Positions 1-56,932 of a stretch of DNA of 64,000 bases are shown in pieces. Origin of the DNA: Halocaridina rubra. Taxonomy: Eukaryota > Arthropoda > Malacostraca > Decapoda > Atyidae. The stretch covers positions 62,001 to 126,000 of the forward strand of contig JAXCGZ010009471.1 in NCBI GenBank assembly GCA_037179515.1. The letters run 5' to 3'. Under the pieces are notes generated by a model, which did not search any database, was not told the origin of the DNA, and worked only from the letters and a program-made list of their open reading frames with translations. Both the position numbers and the translations under genes were made by a program. Every line of letters begins with the position of its first letter. Positions within the stretch are counted from its first letter, which is position 1.

Positions 1-45331
<45,331 letters not shown>

Positions 45332-45335
<4 letters not shown>

Positions 45336-45397
45336 TCTCTCTTTTGTAGTCTTTTCTTAGAGGACACACTTAATATCCTTGACAGGTCAGCATTCAT
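45332..45397 (-). promoter_or_regulatory. Possible upstream ORF overlapping the lipid transfer protein start codon
   Basis: An ATG at 45397 opens 21 codons that end in a TGA sharing ATGA with the main start at 45335. It can act only if the 5' leader includes this stretch, which the sequence alone does not show. Confidence 0.35.
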
Positions 45398-45848
45398 CTG
45401 TAAATCATTATTTTCTTAGATCTGTGGCACTGTGTCTAAAGCAGTATATGTTCAATGGCACACGCTCAAATTAACATATGAACCAGTGATTATATTCATA
45501 ACATTCGTTATAATTTTAATATGAGCCCATATGCAAGAATAAAAATAAACCGTGTAATTTTATGAAACTATTCAGGGTTTCATGACATTTCAGCCACAGA
45601 TATTACCAAAAAAAATTTAAAACATTATTAGAGACTACAACAACAACAACAACAAAATAATATCAACACCAACAGAGCTACGGCATTCAACAGGTTCAGA
45701 TTTCCCACTCAAATGGATTCACACTCTTAATTCTTAAGAGTCTGAGATGTGACTGATTGAGGGTAGAGGAACAGAGGCTGAGAGGTACACCTCACTCGCT
45801 CACTTCCTCCCTCAGTGATATTTCCTCACAGTTAAAACTAGATGATGA

Positions 45849-45906
<58 letters not shown>
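45849..45906. repeat. (CT)n microsatellite upstream of the lipid transfer protein gene
   Basis: CT run about 510 bases upstream of the start codon; reads as GA on the gene strand. Confidence 0.9.
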
Positions 45907-45910
<4 letters not shown>

Positions 45911-46076
45911 TGCCTCCTTAAAAAGAGGAAAGAATTGGGAAAATAAATTAATGTCATAAGATTTAGTCAATTGCACTCAGGCTTTTTATATTGACACTAA
46001 TGTAATCTACAGATCTGCGAAAAAGTTTTTTCCAACAAATCTTCTTATCATTTTCCACAGCACCTTCTCTCTCCTC

Positions 46077-46272
46077 CCGGTTTAAATTATGTCACGACCT
46101 CCCTTTTCTATTAAGGGATAGAACGATGCCTTCTTGCAAAAAACTTTGATTTTGGTAGGTGTGATCATTACCCTAATAGAATGCCATTTCTAACCACAGA
46201 CTGTGGCAGGCTAGGAATCCTCGACCTGACAACTCAAATTCGCAAACACTACCACCTTGCCACGGCGACCAC
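46077..46272 (-). mobile_element. tRNA-derived SINE (copy 5, with head)
   Basis: Reversed it begins GTCGCCGTGGCAAGGTGGTA, then TTGTCAGGTCGAGGATT (B-box position) and the shared body ending GTCGTGACATAATTTAAACC. It is the best preserved head in the window. Intergenic. Confidence 0.8.
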
Positions 46273-46424
46273 ATTCAGCTCCCTAAACTACAGATAGATA
46301 CTTAAGGGTTTTGATCTTAAACACTTCCCTTTTTGTTTATTCTCCATCAGTCATTTTTAATAGCCAGGTCATGAAACATTAACTTTTTACACTATCCTTC
46401 AGCCTACTTGTGGGGACCAAAGTA

Positions 46425-46490
46425 GCTCAATGGTAGTTGGGGGCAACTGACGCAGGTTTGAGCACACCATGTGACGTTAAAAAGTGCATC
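46425..46490 (+). repeat. tRNA-like sequence, possible second SINE family
   Basis: AAAGTAGCTCAATGGTAG resembles an A-box and GCAGGTTTGAGCACACC a B-box at tRNA-like spacing. The anticodon and acceptor stems do not fold convincingly, so a tRNA gene is unlikely. Confidence 0.4.
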
Positions 46491-46816
46491 CAGTCTTATT
46501 CCCCCAGCTCCAACCTGTCTTCATTCACGTACCATTTGTAGCACATAAAACGGTGCACCAAATGTATAAAACTGCTCGCAAGATAGTACTTGACAAAGGA
46601 TGGAGATAAATGCCGAGAACATTCCAACAGTTTTTGATACAAGAAGATTCTGGTTCGCTGGATTTATAAATTCTGGCTTAAAACAGATATCAACTCACCA
46701 CTTTAGTTCCAGTGCCCTAGTAGTGTTCACTACAGCAAGAGATACAGGTGGCGTAGATGATGACAGATTTTATTATGGTGCTACAACAATGCAATTACGG
46801 TCCAACAGCCCCAAAG

Positions 46817-47093
46817 CCACCATGAAAGTTTCTGCCCACAACCGAGATGTCTTCTTGATTGCAGTGTCAGCAGTTGATCATAAAGGCCTAAGTGTTCATA
46901 AAGTGCCTTCTTCAGTCCAGCACAAACGGGGACACTCCCTTGGTATGCCACTGTTTCCCTTGTACCAAAGGAGTGCCCCCCCCCCATGTGGCCGGACTGA
47001 GGAAGACAGTTTACATACATTTAGCACTTTATGATCGGCCGCTGACCCTCCAATCAAGATGACACCTCAATTTTGGGTAGGAACTTTCGTGGA
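46817..47093. repeat. Long imperfect inverted repeat, ~115-base arms
   Basis: Left arm 46817-46931 and right arm 46979-47093 share, in reverse orientation, TCTTGATTG, GATCATAAAG, CTTC(T/C)TCAGTCC and flanking blocks, with about 47 bases between them. Transcribed, it would form a long hairpin. The 144-codon frame crossing it (46600-47034) has no recognisable protein. Confidence 0.75.
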
Positions 47094-47706
47094 ACAGAGC
47101 CCTCAATTATTTTAAAGAGTTTTGTTTCTGGGAGGCTTTATTCCACTTCCTCCTGCCAATTTCCAAGAGAGAAGCAATAAGCCAGATTCAAAACACTCAG
47201 ATCAGTGCCAAGATACCTTTGTAAAGGCATGATAACTATATTTCTGGTGATGTCTTTCCATAACTTATTATAGTTTATATTTGGTACTTCCTTCAATCCT
47301 CCTTTTAGCAGTATACTGAGGTAAATTGCATAGGATTATTAACTTTATAATTTCTTAGATCAAAACTATATAATCGAATCTTTTTATTTCCATCTACCAT
47401 CTTGAATCAAAGAACAAAAAATGTCATTTCCGACTTGTCTGTGATGGCATAACATATCCCTATGCTTTTATATTCTGATTTTGTTAACATTCGCTTGGTG
47501 TACCAATCAGCCCACACTCCTGTGATCTGAGGATGCCTTACATCACGCAAGAGGCCATGCTTTGTCCGACCCTTACAGGTCCTTAGAATAGATTAACGAC
47601 TGGTGAGAAGGAATGCCAAGACCTTCTTGAGAAAAAATTGTGCGTTGGTGCAGGAACATTGTTAGGTTTTCCCCCCATGTGTATTTACCCCTTTGGGGAC
47701 GTACAC
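47094..47706. other. Intergenic stretch before CR1-like copy E
   Basis: No gene or repeat recognised. Confidence 0.5.
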
Positions 47707-49295
47707 TCAACCTTACAGCCACAGAGGTATGCAAAGCGCTGATGGATTTAGATGTTCATAAAGCTACAGGTCCTGATGACATACCCCCTCATGTGCTTAA
47801 AAAATGCGCAAACACAATATCAGTGGCACTAAGTATCATATTTAAGGAGTCACTGGAGTCGGGGGAGATTCCAAGATGCTGGAAACAAGCAAATGTGATA
47901 CCTATTTTCAAAAAGGGAAGGAGGGATACGGCTCTGAACTATAGACCAGTTTCCTTGACCAGCATAGTTTGCAAAGTTATGGAGAAACTACTAAGGAAAC
48001 ATATCTCTCTTCACTTGGAATCCTTCAACTTTTTGTCAGTGAGGCAACATGGCTTCAGAGAAGGTAGATCAACAGTAACTAACTTATTAGAATTTTATGA
48101 TGAGGTAAGCCAAATCTTACAGGAAAGAGGGCTGGGCAGATTGCATATTCCTAGACTTCCAGAAAGCGTTTGACACTGTTCCACATGGGAGACTTATTAG
48201 GAAGCTGCAATCAATGGTTAGAATAGGTGGAAATGTTTTGGAATGGATAAAAACTTACTTAGAAGGAAGGGAACAGAGGGTTAGAGTAAGACAGTGTCTG
48301 AATGGAGAAGAGTTAGTAGTGGAGTTCCACAGGGTTCAGTTTTAGGGCCACTTTTGTTCCTTGTATATGTAAATGACCTACCAGAGTCTGTAAATTCATT
48401 CATGAATATGTTTGCAGATGATGCAAAGATTGTGAAGAAAGTAAAAAACGAGAACAATGGTAGAGAACTTCAGGAGGATCTAAATAATCTGCATGAGTGG
48501 TCAGAAAAGTGGCTAATGAAATTCAATACTTCAAAATGTAAGGTAATGAGAATGGGTACAAGTGCAAGAAGGCCCAAGCTTGACTACTCGGTGGCTGGAG
48601 TACAACTTCAAGAGACAGAAAATGAGAGAGATCTAGGAGTAAACATACTGGCAGATTTGTCTCCAGAAATACATATAAATGGCATAGTAAGGGCAGCATA
48701 TGCATTCTTATCAAATGTAAGGGTAGCCTTCAGGCACATGGACAAGGAAATGTTCAGAAATATTTATGTAACCTATGTGAGGCCAAAACTCGAATATGCA
48801 GCCCCCTTTTGGAATCCGCACTTGAAAAAGCACATAGCTAAGCTTGAAAAAGTTCAAAGACATGCCACAAAACTGGTGCCAGAAATACGCAATCTCATTT
48901 ATGATGAGAGGCTGAGGGAATTAGACTTACCATCACTCGAAGCTAGAAGAGTGAGGGGGGATATGGTGACAGTCTTTAAATTCCTTCAAGGTTATGATAG
49001 AGTGGATAGGGATCGATATTTTGATATGGCTGGCTCTAGAACTAGAGGTCATAGTTTGAAGCTTCGTAAGAAAACTTCTTTGCAGGATGTAAGGAAATAC
49101 TTTTTCAGTGTAAGAGTAGTTGATAATTGGAATTGGCTAAGCGAGGATGTAGTTAATGCTATCTCAATCCATAGTTTTAAGGACAGGTATGATAAGTATG
49201 ACTAAGTATAAAATGGAACCGATCAGGAGACGGGAAGATACGAGCTTTGGGCTCTTTCCCGTAAACACAAGTAGGTAATCACAATTAGGTAATCA
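47707..49295 (+). mobile_element. CR1/Rex1-like retrotransposon, copy E (5'-truncated)
   Basis: It begins at CAACCTTACAGCC just before the reverse transcriptase. A 2-base loss (GAAAGAGGGC for GAAAGAGAGGGC, near 48127) and a 4-base loss (near 48293) break the frame into 47640-48173 and 48294-49205. The second frame has motif B and FADD intact. Two tail units follow. Intergenic. Confidence 0.88.
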
Positions 49296-50134
49296 CTAGC
49301 TATATCCAAGTTGCACATAGTGCCCTATTCTCCTTGCAGAGGATTACGAATTCGTTATTGTAATTGGGTTAACCCATTTGAATAGGAAGGGTACACTGCT
49401 CGCTTCATATAGATCCCAGCTGAAAAGGCAATGCAGAGCATTACCGATAGGCTCTTATTGGCTCTTCCAAGTACTACGCATGTTAGAGCTCTTCAGTACT
49501 CTCCTCAAAGTAAAGTTAATTTGTCAAAATGTAGTCCTGGAAGCATTGGGGCCGGCACACTTGAAATTTTTTGTTGCATCATCATAATATAACCTGTCAG
49601 TTACTGGATCAACTGCATATCATTTAATGTGCCCCTCCTGTTTCTGTTGTAGAGTACAATACAACCTACCGAATATTACAATAATGACAAGTTAAAAGAA
49701 GTCATGAGGCTATTACTTAAAAATATGTTGAAATCCTACAAATAAAATGTTAAAATGTTTAATAAATTTAAGGAAACGTATTTCCTGTACTCATGAAGCA
49801 GAGAATGGACAAGGAGTTACATGCACAAGGTTCTCTCCAATAAATACAAAAATGTTGGCACAATCATCTTTAATAAAGAGAATGGCTTAAAGTTGGCCAG
49901 TGATATCAAATGATCACAAAGCAAAACTTTAGCATGAATATACACATGCAATGAAGAATATAAATGCTAATGCATCTTACTATCATCAGAATTTCTAAGG
50001 AAAATTCAAAGGGGAGGATTTCCGTCCCTGAACTCAGACCCATTCAGCCTATTTCTACAATATGAAGGGGAGCACCGAGACTACTCTTGTCCCCTGTCCC
50101 AGGAAAAAGATAGAAGGAAATGCAAAGTACGAGA

Positions 50135-50213
<79 letters not shown>

Positions 50214-51385
50214 TTCAAGACATTAACCATATCAATGCAAGGTCACTAATAACACTGAAACTTACCTAAGTGCAGAATCACACTTTTTTTCATCCCATTT
50301 TCATGAAATTTATCAAAGTATTTATCAAAAAGACACCAAATAACGAAATACAAAATGCCAAGGAACGATACATTTCTGGGCGTTTTTTGCAATTCGTTAT
50401 CACCTTTCATCAACTGAGATCAGAGTAAAATATGTAGCAAAAGTGAACATATTCTTTGCGATAAAACATATATGATGAGCCAAATGATTTGTGAAAAGCT
50501 CTCAGCAAAATCAGCACAGCTGAGATTATGGTTAACAGCTGATGTAAGGGGCAATGTAAGAATGAGAAAGCAATGACAGAGGGTTAATGATACGTAGTTA
50601 AGTTTCAGAGTGGGTCCTAATAAAATATACAAATTTTGCATCTAAATTTAAAAGCCAATCCAAAATAGAGAAAAAAAAGTATGTTTCCAAGGATTCCTTG
50701 TTGATCTCTACATGGGGTGCTCTCTATATCATTAAACGGGGTCTTCTGCATCTTAAGTTTGAAGTTAAAATTAGAGAGACTCATATATTTGATTGCCTTG
50801 TAACTGAGAACTATAGTGAATATACAGGTATAATCCTAAAAAAATATACAAATGTGGAGGTTTCAAGGAAACTATACAAAGCTTGGCTCAGCAAAGGAGT
50901 GGACGTGCTATACTATTTCTATCAAGTACCTTTGCATACAAGTGCTACATAAATCGGTATACCCTGTCTGTGTTTTGTACAATACTAATACAACAAATAT
51001 ATTTTCCTATAACTTCTTGCAACTCATAATATTCACACACATGCTTTTCAGAGATTTCTAAATATGAAAAAAGTGTATCTATAACAAACCATTTAAGAAA
51101 TAATTTAAGTACAAGACCACAGCCAATGTTAAAAAATATCAAACATTTTTAGGTTTCCATTCAGGTAGTACAATAACAGTACAGGGAAAAAACACAGTGT
51201 ATATCTTTTACAAAAACTTTTCACAATAAAATAAAAGATCCATTTACATCCTCCAGTGTGAATTTAGTAACAAGACAACTTAATATGTTATCATAAAAAT
51301 TCTATAATAATGAGGTAATATACTCATACAACATCACCAAATAATAGTTCAGACCTCCAGACCTCAGTGTTTAGTATCTGAAGCA
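49296..51385. other. Intergenic stretch downstream of the 283-residue gene
   Basis: Holds an AAT microsatellite (50135-50213) and, at about 49990-50120, sequence related to the GGATTCCCAGCCC dispersed family. The 3' untranslated region of the 283-residue gene must start at 51385; I could not choose a poly(A) site. Confidence 0.5.
50135..50213. repeat. (AAT)n microsatellite
   Basis: Pure AAT run. Confidence 0.95.
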
Positions 51386-51628
51386 TCAAGAAAAATACAT
51401 ATCACCCACATACTCGATAAGAACACGGGCGACCTCGAAAAGAATATCTGATACAGAATTACCATCAGGTATACCTGAAGATCGCTCAAATCTGTTATGT
51501 GCGTAAGGCGAGGAGTGAAAATCAGGATACGCTGACCAAAACAACGAGCGACTTAGCCCGCGCCCAGTGGCCACAAACAACGAACTGTCTATAAAGCCTA
51601 TGAATGACGTGACAAGTGCCTGAAACCA
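51386..51628 (-). CDS. 283-residue protein exon 4: C-terminus and stop (residues 204-283)
   Basis: Encodes WFQALVTSFIGFIDSSLFVA, then RGLSRSLFWSAYPDF, ending in VLIEYVGDMYFS and TGA. Acceptor CCTTTTCATAG. Confidence 0.76.
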   Translation of the reverse strand, partial: WFQALVTSFIGFIDSSLFVATGRGLSRSLFWSAYPDFHSSPYAHNRFERSSGIPDGNSVSDILFEVARVLIEYVGDMYFS

Positions 51629-54600
51629 CTATGAAAAGGAAACAGTATTAGTATTGATCTATACAGTAGTTATAAATGTCCTTCAGGTAATACAATAATA
51701 TATTTGACAAGTAATACAACAATATATTTGATAGTATAATGGCAGTGCCAGCATTCTAGTATTAACAGGATGCCAATTCCTGCTTAGTGAAACTAGCAAA
51801 GTGGCCACAACTGAAAACAGGGAGGCAGATTGGTTTCATCTGACCAGGTCCATCCTCATCCCCTTAATAATATGCATTGTGGTAAAAAAAAAGGGGGGGG
51901 GAGGATGAGGTTGTCAGCCCAACAAATAAATAACCATTTTTGTTTGCTCCAACGACATGCATGGAATAGTACTGACGTATTATTTCTCCTAAACTGCAAA
52001 GAATATATTTGAAATTATTTGCTCATATACTATAAGAATCTTACTTCGGTCATATTTGAACATATGCTCTCTATTGTTCTGTGCATGAATATTTGCTAAA
52101 AGACTAACTTTAAACTGTATTTATAATTGCAACATATATCAAAGACATGACAAAGTAATTATTTTGAAAAACTCACAGATATGATCACAGGGCTCATGGC
52201 TACAGCAACTGCCATGGTAGTATACATAAACCTCTTGGGAGAGATCAGGAACATGTCAATAGCATTCAGAGTCTGATTGTAGATGGAGTGCAGATTGGCC
52301 TTTGAGAAGAGGGGTATCACAGAATCCATAGTGTTCAACGTAGCATTATACACCCACCCTAAATTTTCTTCTGCAAATACTTCTCTTGTGGATGTCAAAA
52401 TGTATTTGGTTTTGCGAAAAGCCCATTGAACATTCTCTTGGTAGAATACAGGCACCAAATACAATTGAAGGAATTGCACTGTGGTGTTCTGTAGGTTGAC
52501 ATGCCAAGCCTTTGATCTCAAATTCTGCAACTAAAAAGATAGGACATCTATTACTCTTCTTTTTGTTCCCGTATGAGCAGGACACTAAGTTTGGTAAGCT
52601 TACAGGGTCCACATAAATTGCTGAATTTGAGTAACAGAGTAAGGTAACACTACTGAGCACGATAACCACGGACAAGTAACCCAAGAAAAACTACAAATCT
52701 AAATTACTGACTGATAAAGGAACAAATCTCCTTACAAAAACCTATCTTATATAGTATTCGCAAAATATTTGGCTCACCTCCCAATTGTAAAAGAAGGAAA
52801 TGTTGCGAACTCCTAGGGAGAGCAAGGTATGATGGATAAAAATCGAATATCTATAATTACCGACTGAATGAATGGTCAAGCCTCTCTGAATGAAGTAACT
52901 ACTATTTGATCTGGCACAAGGCGTAATCGATGAATAACCGACTGAATGAGTGGTCAAGCCTCTCTGAATAAAGTAACTACTATTTGGATCTGGCACAAGG
53001 CATAATCAATGAATAACCGACTGAATGAGTGGTCAAGCCTCTCTGAATGAAGTAACTACTATTTGGATCTGGCACAAGGCGTAATCGATGAATAACCGAC
53101 TGAATGAGTGGTCAAGCCTCTCTGAATGAAGTAACTACTATTTGGATCTGGCACAAGGCGTAATCGATGAATAACCGACTGAATGAGTGGTCAAGCCTCT
53201 CTGAATAAAGTAACTACTATTTGGATCTGGCACATGGCGTAATCGATGCATAATACCACACAAGCGACAATGTCCCAGACGTAAATGCACCAGCAACTTA
53301 GAAGTGTGACCCATGATCACCAATGCCATTCCAATTTGTGATTGCCTAGGAACACTTGATGACGACCAGCATGCCACTTTGAAGACCAATATGATAAGAA
53401 GCAACCTTTCAGAACTGACAATATATCACATACTGTTGGGCTAAGTGGGCATAAGGGAGGAAGAGAGAAGGCCAGCTTAGCAAACCAAACCGCTGCTTTA
53501 TTTCCAGAGAAGCCGCAATGGGCTACAGTCCATTTGCTACAACCACCTTCCCATACACAAACTAATGCCCCCATACACAAACTAATGCTTGTGAGCAGTT
53601 TTATATCAAAAAGTCACACTGACATTGAAGAGCGGAGTGCTTCAAAGGATGGTTTAGAATTGACACAGAGGACAGTCAATGAAGAAGGCCCCAGTGAGGA
53701 GCTTCCTGCTTACAAATAATTGTAGGCAGTCAATACAAAGCGATAATTAGCAAGCGTTCAGGCAGCATGAGATTTTAAGAAATAGACAAATAGTGTAGAC
53801 TCCAGTGAGGATATATCAACCACAGCAGACTTAGAATCATCAGTGTAAAACTGGAGGTGGTTAGGAAATCTATGCATTGTAATAGTAAAGAGGGAACAAA
53901 AGTATGTCTGAGGCAAAATATATTTTGCTTGAATAACAAGATTCACATTTATATTGTACTGAAGATGGACCCATGGGAGTATTGAGAAGAAATAGAGTAT
54001 AAGGCTCAAAGGGAAACAAGATAGAGGCCCAACCAAAGGCATATGCACTCCACTCTCAACATTACAGGACAATTCCTAGAATTTGGTAACCAATGCTGAG
54101 CACGGGCCCTCCCCTTATCTGCCAAAACTTCTGTTCTGATGGGATTTGACCTAGAGGATACGAGGCCCTATGAAAGTATTGGTGAGCACACATATCAATA
54201 TAATACTTGATAGAAGAAATGGTGCAATCACATTGCAAGGAAAAGATCAGTGTACTATACAGTAATCCTGTAATCACCCACAGGGCAATATTTTGAATAC
54301 TGTATCCTATAAAATATTCAATACAGTTTTACCTGCAGAGCCATAAACCACACTACCATAAGGTATTTTACAAAGGATAAAGGCACTGTAAATAATCCTC
54401 TATATCTCCTTGTCTTCTCCCCACGAGACTCCTGAAAAGGCACGGAAAATACCGAGATGCCACTGACAATGTACAATCAACTCTTCCACATAGGGTCGTC
54501 ACACGAGGAGAGAGCCATCAAAATGTAAACCTAAGAGCTTGTGCATAGGGGCGTTGCAATTTGCAAAGTACCCACTAACAGTGCCGATGTTTGTACATGT

Positions 54601-55758
54601 TGACTAGTAAAGTATTGTGAACAACATTCACCCACATTAGTATTGACACCCCAGTCAGCACTCCAATCACTGAAGAATCAATTGCTGTCTAATTATAAAA
54701 GCCATAGCATCTGCTACAGTAAAGAAACAAATATCAGAAAAAGTCGAACAACTGTTCCCTGCAACCATAGGCAAATCACCTAAAAACTCATTAAATTCTC
54801 CACAGTAATATTAAACGACCAAACAATTAAGCAGAACCTAAGTCAGTTTTTTTTAAAGTACCATTATCAATGTAATGTGTCTAAGCATAACTTAGATGCT
54901 ATAATGTATGTCTCATCTAAAAGAGAATCAAAGGTATAAGATAAAGTGTGAATGAATGAAATACAGTATGTTTAATTATTTCAAGTCATTGATGTACAAA
55001 CTAATCTGTCATTTAAATCAGGATATGGACCTTGTATATATTTTACATGATTACAAAATACAAATCAAAACTTTACCATCGTTATTAGAGGGTACTGACT
55101 CCACACATCCTCATTATCAACCTCAGTATGAGGTGATGTGAGATCATATTCATAATCAGCATTAGATACTGTTGTGACCTCTTCAGAATCCAAGATAGGA
55201 TAGGTCACAACACCTTTGACAGTGGTATTTACATTATAAATTGAGCCGTCTGCTTCCTCTGTCCTAAAAAATACAAGTTCATGTTACAGAGAATATAAAA
55301 AATATACCACATTCAAGGTGTAGAGAAACCTACTTCTTTGCTTCTCAAAATTATTTTTATCTGCTACAGATAAAGACTTCAAACTTTAAAATTTCATAAT
55401 AAAGACAAAGGTTGCATAATGTATTTCTATGATGTGATGTAAGTAAAGTCTTAAAATATCTAAGCCTTGGGATTGCAAAGAATTCTTGGGGGGGGGGGGC
55501 TTAAAATAGACTTCTTATAATAATCAGCATTTAATGTAAGTGACAAATATGGTTTCCAAAAAATTACATAAAGTACAAATATAAAAAAAAATCACATGAA
55601 AGAAATTTTTTACTAGTTGAATGATAACATTACTAGACTAAAATGGTAATATATTTCTAGTTAAATTAACATACATTTATAGTACCTTACCTATTGCAAG
55701 ACAAACTTTCTACAAGAAATAGCAATAGTGCCAGTGTAATGGGGCAAAATAATGCCAT
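51386..55758 (-). CDS. Secreted protein of 283 residues with four ~23-residue tandem repeats, 4 coding exons
   Basis: I do not recognise this protein. Exons 55691-55758, 55077-55263, 52177-52530 and 51386-51628 join in phase (852 bases, stop TGA). The ATG follows an acceptor-like CTTCCTTTTCAGC, so a 5' untranslated exon probably lies further up. Features: hydrophobic signal peptide 1-20; acidic segment 24-80; four repeats at 93-116, 117-139, 140-162 and 163-184, three of them with an N-x-T sequon at the same offset (N100, N147, N170); a hydrophobic stretch about 188-216 that crosses the exon 3/4 border and could be membrane-associated; a Ser/Arg/aromatic C-terminus. Another sequon lies near residue 32. 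It is 6 kb upstream of the lipid transfer protein gene and on the same strand. Amphipathic 22-mers occur in exchangeable apolipoproteins, but the similarity here is only in repeat length. Confidence 0.75.
52177..52530 (-). CDS. 283-residue protein exon 3: tandem repeats (residues 86-203)
   Basis: This 354-base exon carries all four repeats. Repeat 3 reads ENLGWVYNATLNTMD and repeat 4 ANLHSIYNQTLNAID. Acceptor TCTTTTTAG, donor GTGAGT, phase 0. Confidence 0.8.
52853..53252. repeat. 79-bp minisatellite, about 5 units
   Basis: ATAACCGACTGAATGAGTGG recurs with a period of 78-79 bases (CCG at 52860, 52938, 53017, 53096, 53175). The units differ at a few positions. The last unit merges with the 3' end of the Jockey-like remnant, so the unit appears to come from that element. 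Confidence 0.92.
53240..54760 (-). pseudogene. Jockey-like retrotransposon remnant (reverse transcriptase end and RNase H)
   Basis: Minus-strand reading gives VADAMAFII (decayed A-D-D motif, about 54710), HKLLGLHFDGSLLV (about 54545), YLQCLYPL*NTLWYGSVVYG (about 54350), FPNHLQFYTDDSKSAVVDIS (RNase H start, about 53850), HCGFSGNKAAVWFAKLA (about 53500) and LVHLRLGHCRLCGIMHR (about 53270). These follow the family order. Stops and frameshifts throughout. Lies in intron 2 of the 283-residue gene, same orientation. Confidence 0.75.
54761..55076 (-). other. Intron sequence next to exon 2 of the 283-residue gene
   Basis: AT-rich; nothing recognised. Confidence 0.5.
55077..55263 (-). CDS. 283-residue protein exon 2: acidic segment (residues 23-85)
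   Basis: Encodes TEEADGSIYNVNTTVKGVV and an acidic, Tyr-containing stretch (NADYEYDLTSPHTEVDNED). Acceptor TATTTTTTAG, donor GTAAAG, phase 0. Confidence 0.75.
55691..55758 (-). CDS. 283-residue protein exon 1: signal peptide (residues 1-22)
   Basis: ATG at 55758. It encodes MALFCPITLALLLFLVES then LSCN, a classic signal peptide. Donor GTAAGG in phase 2. Confidence 0.78.
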
Positions 55759-55759
55759 G

Positions 55760-56740
55760 CTGAAAAGGAAGAAAAACTTTAATTAAAAATGTTGGTAACA
55801 TTAAGCGATATACATCTCATACCGGCCAATAGGGTGGCAAAATCTGAACTGAAAAAAGGAGGTAACATGGCTTTCTCACTTAACAGCTGTAATATAGCAT
55901 GAAAAAACTAACCCCCCAATCGATTTAGGTCGGCTCTTACGACATACATGCAATACAGGTGCAGTATCGTTTTCCCCTGCCAAAAGGAATATACAGTATT
56001 GCTGTTTACCGATTTATGTCACTTCTAATACCAATTCTGGGAATGGACACAGGCAGATTGGAGTTGGAAAATTTAGGCTAGATGCCCTCCCTAAAGCCCT
56101 GAGGTGGGTCGATCACGGGTATGTCACCTCCCAAATCGAGTGTTCTAACCATTGTACTGATGCAGTCCATGCCAACTGGGACATATACCACAGACAAATT
56201 TCTTTCAAGACTTATTCACTGATGTTCTGAACTTTATTTCAAGTCATTTATGATATTGGGTATGCAAAGTATTGAGAAGTAGAATTTTAATTGGCCACAT
56301 AAGTTCTGGGCAAGCTTAAGATTGCCTATTCTCGTGAATGAGCTCATTATTCAACTGGTTCCAAAATTCGCAAAACAGCTACCACTTCCTCTTATGTAAT
56401 ATTTATGCCTCCTTAGTTGGCAGGTGGTAGAAACAAAATACTGCAACTATTCTCAACACATCATTGGCAAGAATAAATTAAATTTTCACTTCTTTGCCAA
56501 AGATAAAAGGTGGGCCTGAACCCCATTCTTTCAAAATGCCAAACTAATATTTACCCCGAGAAACCACAGAAGTTCCTGTTTAAGCATCAAAATATACCAC
56601 AAAAATCTCTTCTTATATTCTGTGGTTATATCTAGTGTATATCAGGGGTGCCAAGCCAATGGAATGCTTTCCCAAAGTGTTATGCAAAACTGAATATAAT
56701 AATGCTGATATTTTCATGCCTTTATCAGAAAAAATGTAAT
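55760..56740. other. Upstream flank or 5' intron of the 283-residue gene
   Basis: The acceptor-like sequence just before the ATG implies a 5' untranslated exon somewhere upstream; I could not locate it. Around 55900-56200 there are blocks that look like dispersed repeat sequence. Confidence 0.4.
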
Positions 56741-56932
56741 GTGATTGGTTTTATGTCAGACTCCCTTTTTGTACTAAGGTCTAGGATGGTGCCTTAATGC
56801 AATGAGCTTGGGTTTTGGCAAGTGCAGCCATTACCCTGAGTGAATGCCCTCTTTAACCTCAGATCGTGGTGGGCCACGAAACCTAGACTTGAATCAAAGT
56901 CGTGAGCATTACCACCCGAATACATGGCCACT
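56741..56932 (-). mobile_element. tRNA-derived SINE (copy 6)
   Basis: Reversed it reads GTGGCCATGTATTCGGGTGG (head), TCACTCAGGGTAATGGCTGC, AGGCACCATCCTAGACC and CTGACATAAAACCAATC. Confidence 0.78.

Noticed and set aside
46600..47034. 144-codon plus-strand frame
   Set aside because: It crosses an inverted repeat, shows no recognisable motif, has no splice context, and its composition does not look coding.
52853..53252. CRISPR-like array
   Set aside because: The 79-bp units are contiguous without distinct spacers, in a eukaryotic intron.
52742..53404. Host exon encoding the repeated VPDPNSSYFIQRGL peptide
   Set aside because: The peptide repeats only because the 79-bp minisatellite repeats; the unit derives from a dead Jockey-like element and lies in an intron.
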